A stretch of 64,000 nucleotides of DNA from positions 34,034 to 98,033 of the forward strand of contig CAVSBJ010000023.1 in the NCBI GenBank assembly GCA_963726105.1. Direction: 5' to 3'. The translations under genes and the position numbers were made by a program. Positions 60,801 to 64,000 of the stretch are shown piece by piece. Below the pieces are notes generated by a model. That model did not search any database. It worked only from the letters and a program-made list of their open reading frames with translations, and was not told where the DNA came from. This DNA is from Roseiarcus sp963726105 (GTDB taxonomy: Bacteria > Pseudomonadota > Alphaproteobacteria > Rhizobiales > Beijerinckiaceae). Numbering within the stretch: the stretch's first letter is position 1; each line of letters starts with the position of its first letter.

Positions 60801-61675
60801 AATATTGCTTCCATACCGCTGATCTCGATCGTGAGGTGCAAGAACGTGTAACTCTTGCGAATGATGTGAGGCAGGCTCTCGAACACGACGAGTTGGAACT
60901 CTACTTTCAGCCGCAAGTCGAGCTGTCGACCGGCCTGATCGTCGGCATGGAGGCGCTGATCCGCTGGGATCATCCGACGCGCGGTGTGCTCCAGCCGTCC
61001 GATTTTCTGCCGATCATCGAGTCAACGCCAATTATCTTGACCCTCGGGCAATGGGTGCTCGACCACGCGTGCGGCCAGATGAGCGACTGGCGGCAGGCTG
61101 GAATTGCTCCGCCGATCCTCGCCGTCAATCTCTCGCTGAAGCAGCTTCAAACCGGAGAGGGGCTCGTCGGAGCAATCACCCAGACCCTGACGAAATGGGG
61201 CCTTTCGCCCAAGCACTTGGAGCTCGATGTGACGGAATCTATGCTTGCTCATGTCACATTGCATAAGAACGCCGTGCTCGACCGTCTCCATCAACTCGGC
61301 GTAAAAATCGCCATCGACGATTTTGGAACGCAATATTCTTCGCTTGACTATCTCAAGAGCTATTCCGTGAGCCGGGTCAAAATACCCCGCTCGATGATTG
61401 ATTCTGCGACACGGGATCCAGAGGCTTCGGCGATGGTGCGGGCCATCGTTGGCCTTGGCCGCGAGTTAGGCGTCGATGTTGTCGCGCAGGGCGTGGAGAC
61501 GGATCAGCAGCGAGACCTTCTGAGCTGCGCACCATCGCCCACGAAGGTGCAAGGCTTTTATTACAGCGCGCCAGTCCCAGCAGCCGAGGCGACGGAGTTG
61601 TTGCGTCAAAGGTTCGTGGAGCCTCGCCTTACTCAGATTCCCATGTCGATTGCTAGCGCGGTGTCTGCGCCATGA
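57833..61675 (+). CDS. Membrane PAS-PAS-GAF-PAS-GGDEF-EAL protein with altered EAL catalytic site
   Basis: A 1280-residue sensor. A membrane helix (LFQLSWSAAALTILAISGWFF), an extracytoplasmic domain and a second helix (IAGLVFALAALFLFSLY) are followed by two PAS domains, a GAF-like domain and a third PAS. The cyclase motif RLGGDEF, with RxxD (RETD), is intact near residue 914. In the EAL domain GMEALIRWDHP is kept, but DDFGTG reads DDFGTQ and AEGVET reads AQGVET (Gln about 1219, codon CAG at 61487). The replaced Glu is the proposed general base in RocR. It is probably a cyclase with an inactive EAL. The start is uncertain; 57959 is an alternative. Confidence 0.88.
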   Translation: MTSITLRNVADLCGDIAALVRSGMRTIVRVARSIRPSAKAPDMKSSNLFQLSWSAAALTILAISGWFFAESMARYGESIERKNLTTLAATAAAGVEGDYVASLHGDSEDIDTATFNHVRATLKRVDRVPNVRFVYLMTERAGKWLFLADAEDPGSKDYSPPGQVYDADTTTFHKVFTIGVAAVDGPSADAWGVWVSGLAPILDPQTGKPVAVFGMDIRADEWLTTINHYRQVGEAIAGLVFALAALFLFSLYRKNRHVEALRFEIAGRRLAEGSLELANAVLTAAKESSLDGILVVNPQARIISFNQRFLDLFRVPAELAKAGVDEPLKGHVTALMKDPAAFSARVADLYEHREKTGADRLELTDGRIVNRHTAPLSGGERGYLGRIWFFRDVTEQAAIELAVRRSEEKYRNLVEATTDCIWECGENFRYTYVSPAARGMLGYEPQEIVGKTLFDFMSVAEAARARCELVPIVAARQTFSQLENSFLRKDGAPIVVETSGVPIFDQSGVFTGYRGIDRDISARKEAEAATEYRGALLHTVSIAAKELLTAPTIGIAMATVLKALGEAARVDRVLVFESQTSSKGVATLSLRYTWHSPKAPVIADAASAATMAPDTFGPIGEGQARSAFVRDMPDGAAKSLFLKLGIRANLVVPVAVDGKVWGRIGFDDCTTERAWSEAEIDILRIVADMIGGAIIRERYVEELKNANTIVESSPTILFRLRGDPSLSLIYVSHNVNLYGYNPAEMIASPSFWQTIVHPDDVLRVAGLLARMAAEGRQPDTTEFRMRGKDGAYYWLECRYTPVRDAAGRLVEIEGLLADITERKKAADEISVLATTDALTGLANRTVFIDRLRQAFAAAQRGAPPFAVLYLDIDRFKDINDTLGHSAGDLLLKSVGERLRGCIRETDLVARLGGDEFAVLQATLSDVAVAGVLASKIQGALSAPYPFGDREMRITVSIGISPYMSETVGPDEMLAQADIALYRAKDEGRNQYCFHTADLDREVQERVTLANDVRQALEHDELELYFQPQVELSTGLIVGMEALIRWDHPTRGVLQPSDFLPIIESTPIILTLGQWVLDHACGQMSDWRQAGIAPPILAVNLSLKQLQTGEGLVGAITQTLTKWGLSPKHLELDVTESMLAHVTLHKNAVLDRLHQLGVKIAIDDFGTQYSSLDYLKSYSVSRVKIPRSMIDSATRDPEASAMVRAIVGLGRELGVDVVAQGVETDQQRDLLSCAPSPTKVQGFYYSAPVPAAEATELLRQRFVEPRLTQIPMSIASAVSAP

Positions 61676-61890
61676 ACAATGCTCCTCGAAAGCATAAGGT
61701 CCGAGTCCGCTGCCTCCTGGCGCGCCGGCGTGTCGATCGCCTCGGCACATCTTTAACAGATTTGTGGGGCAAGCCGGCTAGGCGCGCAACCCCAACAGGT
61801 GGGCATAGTAAGACATGCACGCCCAATTTAGCGCCTCCCCCCACGGAGCCGGTAGCGGGATGGGCGGCCATCCTCCCAGCAGCAGGGAGG
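61676..61890. other. Short non-coding stretch before the CHAD remnant
   Basis: No gene is supported. Frames here are short and overlap each other. It probably holds the degraded 5' part of the CHAD gene. Confidence 0.35.
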
Positions 61891-62315
61891 GTCGCTTGAG
61901 CGAGGCGAATCGATCGAGGCCATTCATGAGATGCGGGTGGCCATCCGCAAGCTAAGGTCCACGTTCGCGTTGGTTCATGGCGATCTCCCGAGTTCGATAT
62001 GCTCCGGGCCGAGTCGAAGCGGATCGGAGCCTTCTCGGGCGAGCGCGCGAATGGGACGTTTTTGTTGAGACTATCCGCAATGGACCTCTGCCCGGCTTCA
62101 CGAATGCGCCGGGGTTCAAAATTGTCGGACTGGCACACAGTCCAGAGCGAAGGCTGCGCACGGACTGGTGACGCAACTCGCCAAGGACGGCACGGTGGCG
62201 CGCTTTGCACTCAGCCTTGATCGATTTGTTGCACGGCGTGGCTGGCGCGATAATGCTGAAGACGATCAGCTCGATTGGCTCGCCGAGCCCGTGGCCGACT
62301 CTGCGGTGTCGCCTA
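61891..62315 (+). pseudogene. CHAD-domain protein remnant, truncated by IS630
   Basis: Pieces of a CHAD domain appear in changing frames: EAIHEMRVAIRKLRSTFALVHGDLP, then MLRAESKRIGAF, then LLGRAREWDVFVETIRNGPLPGF, then TQLAKDGTVARFALSLDRFVARRGWRD and LAEPVADSA. CHAD domains have conserved His/Arg helices such as HxMRVxxRxLR and RxxDVxxE that bind polyphosphate. The N-terminal part is unclear and the C-terminal half is cut off by the IS630 end at the TA 62314-62315. At least three frameshifts are needed, so it is a decayed gene. Confidence 0.65.
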
Positions 62316-63364
62316 GAGCGGGCTGCTTTTGGCTAGAGTCGAGGTTGGGATTCCCGAATCAGTTGCGTTCTGATTCAACCTGTTGGCTGGGCGGAGGCCA
62401 GCAGGGATGCCGAAGCCTTATTCGCAAGACTTGCGTGATCGGGTGATTGACGCGGTGGAGAGGGGTGAGATGAGCCGGCGGGCCGCGGCGCTACGCGATC
62501 AGCGAATCTGTGGCTAGCAAATGGCTTGAGCGCGTTGAACGGGATGGCTCGCGAGAGCCTGTCGGGCACGGCGGCCACCGGGCGTCCAAGCTGATGCCAC
62601 ATCGTGATTTTCTGCAAGCCGCGCGGACCGAGAAGACCGACATTACGCTTCAGGCTCTGTGCGATCGCCTTTCGGCCGAGCGAGGGGTCAAAGCCGACAC
62701 CTCGATGATGAGCCGCTTCTTTCGCAAGATTGGCGTGACGTTTAAAAAAAAGACCCTCGTCGCGCGCGAGCGGATCGTGCGGACATAAGCCGCCATCGCG
62801 CGCGCTGGCGCGCTTACCAGGGCCGCATCGATCCCAGGCGATTGGTGTTCATCGACGAGACGTGGACCAAGACCAACATGACCCGGCTTCGCGGCTGGGC
62901 GCCGAAGGGAGAGCGCCTCGTCGACAAGGTCCCGCAGGGCAAGTGGAAGACCGCGACGTTCCTTGCCGCTCTTCGCAATGACCGCATCGATGCGCCCTGC
63001 CTGTTCGACGGCCCGATCAACGGCGAACGCTTCCGCGCCTATGTCGAGCAGTTCCTCGTCCCGACCCTCAAGCCGGGCGACGCTGTGATCCTCGACAATC
63101 TCGGCTCCCACAAGGGAAAAGCGGTGCGCAAAGCGATCCAGGACGTCGGAGCCCGCCTCGTCTTCCTGCCCAAATACTCCCCCGACCTCAACCCCATCGA
63201 GCAGGTCTTCGCCAAGTTCAAGACTCTGCTGCGAAAGGCCGAAGCGCGAAGCTACGAGGCGATCTCCGACGCAAGCGGTAAAATCCTCACCCACTACTCG
63301 CCCGCCGAATGCGCCGCATATCTCAAGAACGCAGCATACGCGTAAAGCCAAATGCAGAAGGCTT
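62316..63364 (+). mobile_element. IS630-family element, degraded copy (1049 bp)
   Basis: The inverted ends share CTGC-TTTTGGCT on the left (62331 region) and AGCCAAATGCAG on the right (63344-63355), and begin at a TA on both sides (62314-62315 and 63365-63366). The transposase reads on the + strand from 62407 to 63345 in several frames. The size matches the IS630 at 46065. The right TA is shared with the next element. Confidence 0.75.
62407..63345 (+). pseudogene. IS630 transposase with frameshifts
   Basis: The ATG at 62407 starts PKPYSQDLRDRVIDAVERGEMSRRAAA. The frame is lost near 62487-62492 and resumes as SESVASKWLERVERDG. A second shift near 62770 (ARER to DRAD) lets the catalytic part continue: RLVFIDETWTKTNMTRLRGWAPKG, DAVILDNLGSHKGKAVRKA and YSPDLNPIEQVFAKFK, with all three catalytic acids. 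It ends KNAAYA. A run of eight A bases lies at 62744-62751, where related copies have seven and shift frame. The copy is probably inactive. Confidence 0.75.
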
Positions 63365-63366
63365 TA

Positions 63367-64000
63367 AAGCATTCCCTGTTTAGTTGTGCGCATAGCCTGA
63401 GTTCTTGAAGTAGTTGGCGCATTTGGCGGGGGGCGGCCAAGGCGGTTGCGATGGCGTCGGAGACGGCGTCGAGGGATCGGGGCGCGGCCTTGCGCACGAG
63501 CGTTTTCACTTTTGAGAAGAGCTGCTCGATCGGATTGAGATCGGGCGAGTATTTGGGCAGGAACAGAAGCCGCGCCCCTGCCTTCTTCACGGCCGCGCGA
63601 ACCGCCTTTCCCTTGTGCGATCCGAGATTGTCGAGAACGACAATGTCGTCGCGGTTGAGCGTCGGGATCAGGAACTGCTCGACATAGGCGAGAAGCCGCT
63701 CGCCGTTGATCGGGCCGTCGAACAGGCAGGGCGCTTCAATCCGGTCGTTGCGCAAGGCGGCGAGGAAAGTCGCGGTCTTCCATTTGCCCCGAGGAACCTT
63801 GTCGACGAGACGCCGGCCTTTCGGCGCCCCGCCGTGCAGGCGGGTCATGTTGGTCTTGGTCCACGTCTCGTCGATGAAGACCAGGCGCGATGGGTCGACC
63901 TGCGTTTGCCGCTGCTTCCAGCGCCGGCGGTGGCGGCCGACCTCCGCCCGGTCTCTCTCGCGAGCGACCAGCGTCTTTTTTTGAGCGTCACGCCCAGATG
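63367..64000 (-). mobile_element. IS630-family element, partial (continues beyond window)
   Basis: This element is in the opposite orientation and begins directly at the TA shared with the preceding one. Its end, AAGCATTCCCTGTTTAGTTG, resembles the end GAGCATTTTCCTGTCTGATTG of the IS630 at 46065. The rest of the element, including the first transposase part, lies beyond the right edge. Confidence 0.75.
63375..64000 (-). pseudogene. IS630 transposase, partial and frameshifted near the C-terminus
   Basis: On the - strand the sequence near the window edge contains LKK at seven A bases, then (after a -1 shift) KTLVARERDRAEVGRHRRRW and RLVFIDETWTKTNMTRLHGG. Catalytic acids follow in DIVVLDNLGSHKGKAVRAA and YSPDLNPIEQLFSKVK. 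After ATALAA a run of six C bases moves the reading into a wrong frame; the proper ending KCANYFKNSGYAHN lies in another frame. Only about 200 residues are seen; the N-terminal part is outside. Confidence 0.7.

Noticed and set aside
1..64000. CRISPR arrays, rRNA and tRNA genes
   Set aside because: No regularly spaced repeats, rRNA segments or cloverleaf-like sequences were noticed by eye; a tRNA or covariance scan was not possible here.

Overview
The window looks like chromosome from a high-GC alphaproteobacterium of the order Hyphomicrobiales (Rhizobiales), probably near Beijerinckiaceae/Methylocystaceae. The basis is gene content and order: ftsQ-ftsA-ftsZ-lpxC-bamD-recN, hisD followed by a UPF0262 gene, DUF2948 after murA, tetrameric sarcosine oxidase, perfect CtrA boxes upstream of ftsQ, and REP-like repeats. 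The taxonomic call is inference; no rRNA, tRNA or CRISPR array was seen.

Layout. 0-5 kb (- strand): the Sec accessory operon yajC-secD-secF, translationally coupled to a Mth938-like gene and a squalene/phytoene-synthase-family gene. 5-15 kb: aqpZ, a disrupted MscS-like channel gene, an ABC-F ATPase coupled to a secreted UbiC-like protein, and a group of oxidoreductase genes (frameshifted crotonase, cupin, 2,4-dienoyl-CoA-reductase-like SDR, zinc alcohol dehydrogenase, second SDR). 15-23 kb: sarcosine oxidase genes soxB-soxD-soxA-soxG (- strand), a Baeyer-Villiger-type monooxygenase, a small exported protein and a protein tyrosine phosphatase. 23-31 kb: zwf, then a glycolate/glycerate block (tartronate semialdehyde reductase, glycerate 2-kinase, glcD-glcE-glcF). 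31-33 kb: an alpha/beta hydrolase and a redoxin-prolyl-4-hydroxylase fusion.

33-46 kb is housekeeping: ftsQ, ftsA, ftsZ, lpxC, bamD, recN, a 55-residue protein, murA, a DUF2948 gene, hisD and a UPF0262 gene, all + strand. From about 46 kb the window becomes a mobile-element zone: an IS630 element (46065-47115) sits inside the C-terminal anchor of a PEP-CTERM pseudogene, followed by IS481 remnants. A TetR-controlled RND efflux operon (48.3-53.4 kb) follows, with a perfect palindromic operator, then an IS5 remnant, two large GGDEF-EAL genes (54.4-61.7 kb), a CHAD-domain pseudogene, and two IS630 elements that meet tail-to-tail at a shared TA near 63365 and run off the window.

How genes work together. 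GlcDEF oxidises glycolate to glyoxylate; GarR-like reductase and GckA complete the glycerate branch, but the carboligase needed between them is not here. SoxBDAG demethylates sarcosine. SecDF-YajC assists export. FtsQ/A/Z, LpxC, BamD and MurA cover division and envelope growth, with CtrA probably timing the fts promoter. The best leads for follow-up are the twin CtrA boxes, an orphan regulated promoter at 20256-20297, a GGDEF-EAL protein whose EAL domain has lost its proposed catalytic glutamate, and the nested IS/pseudogene structures. I did not find a convincing wholly new multi-gene system.
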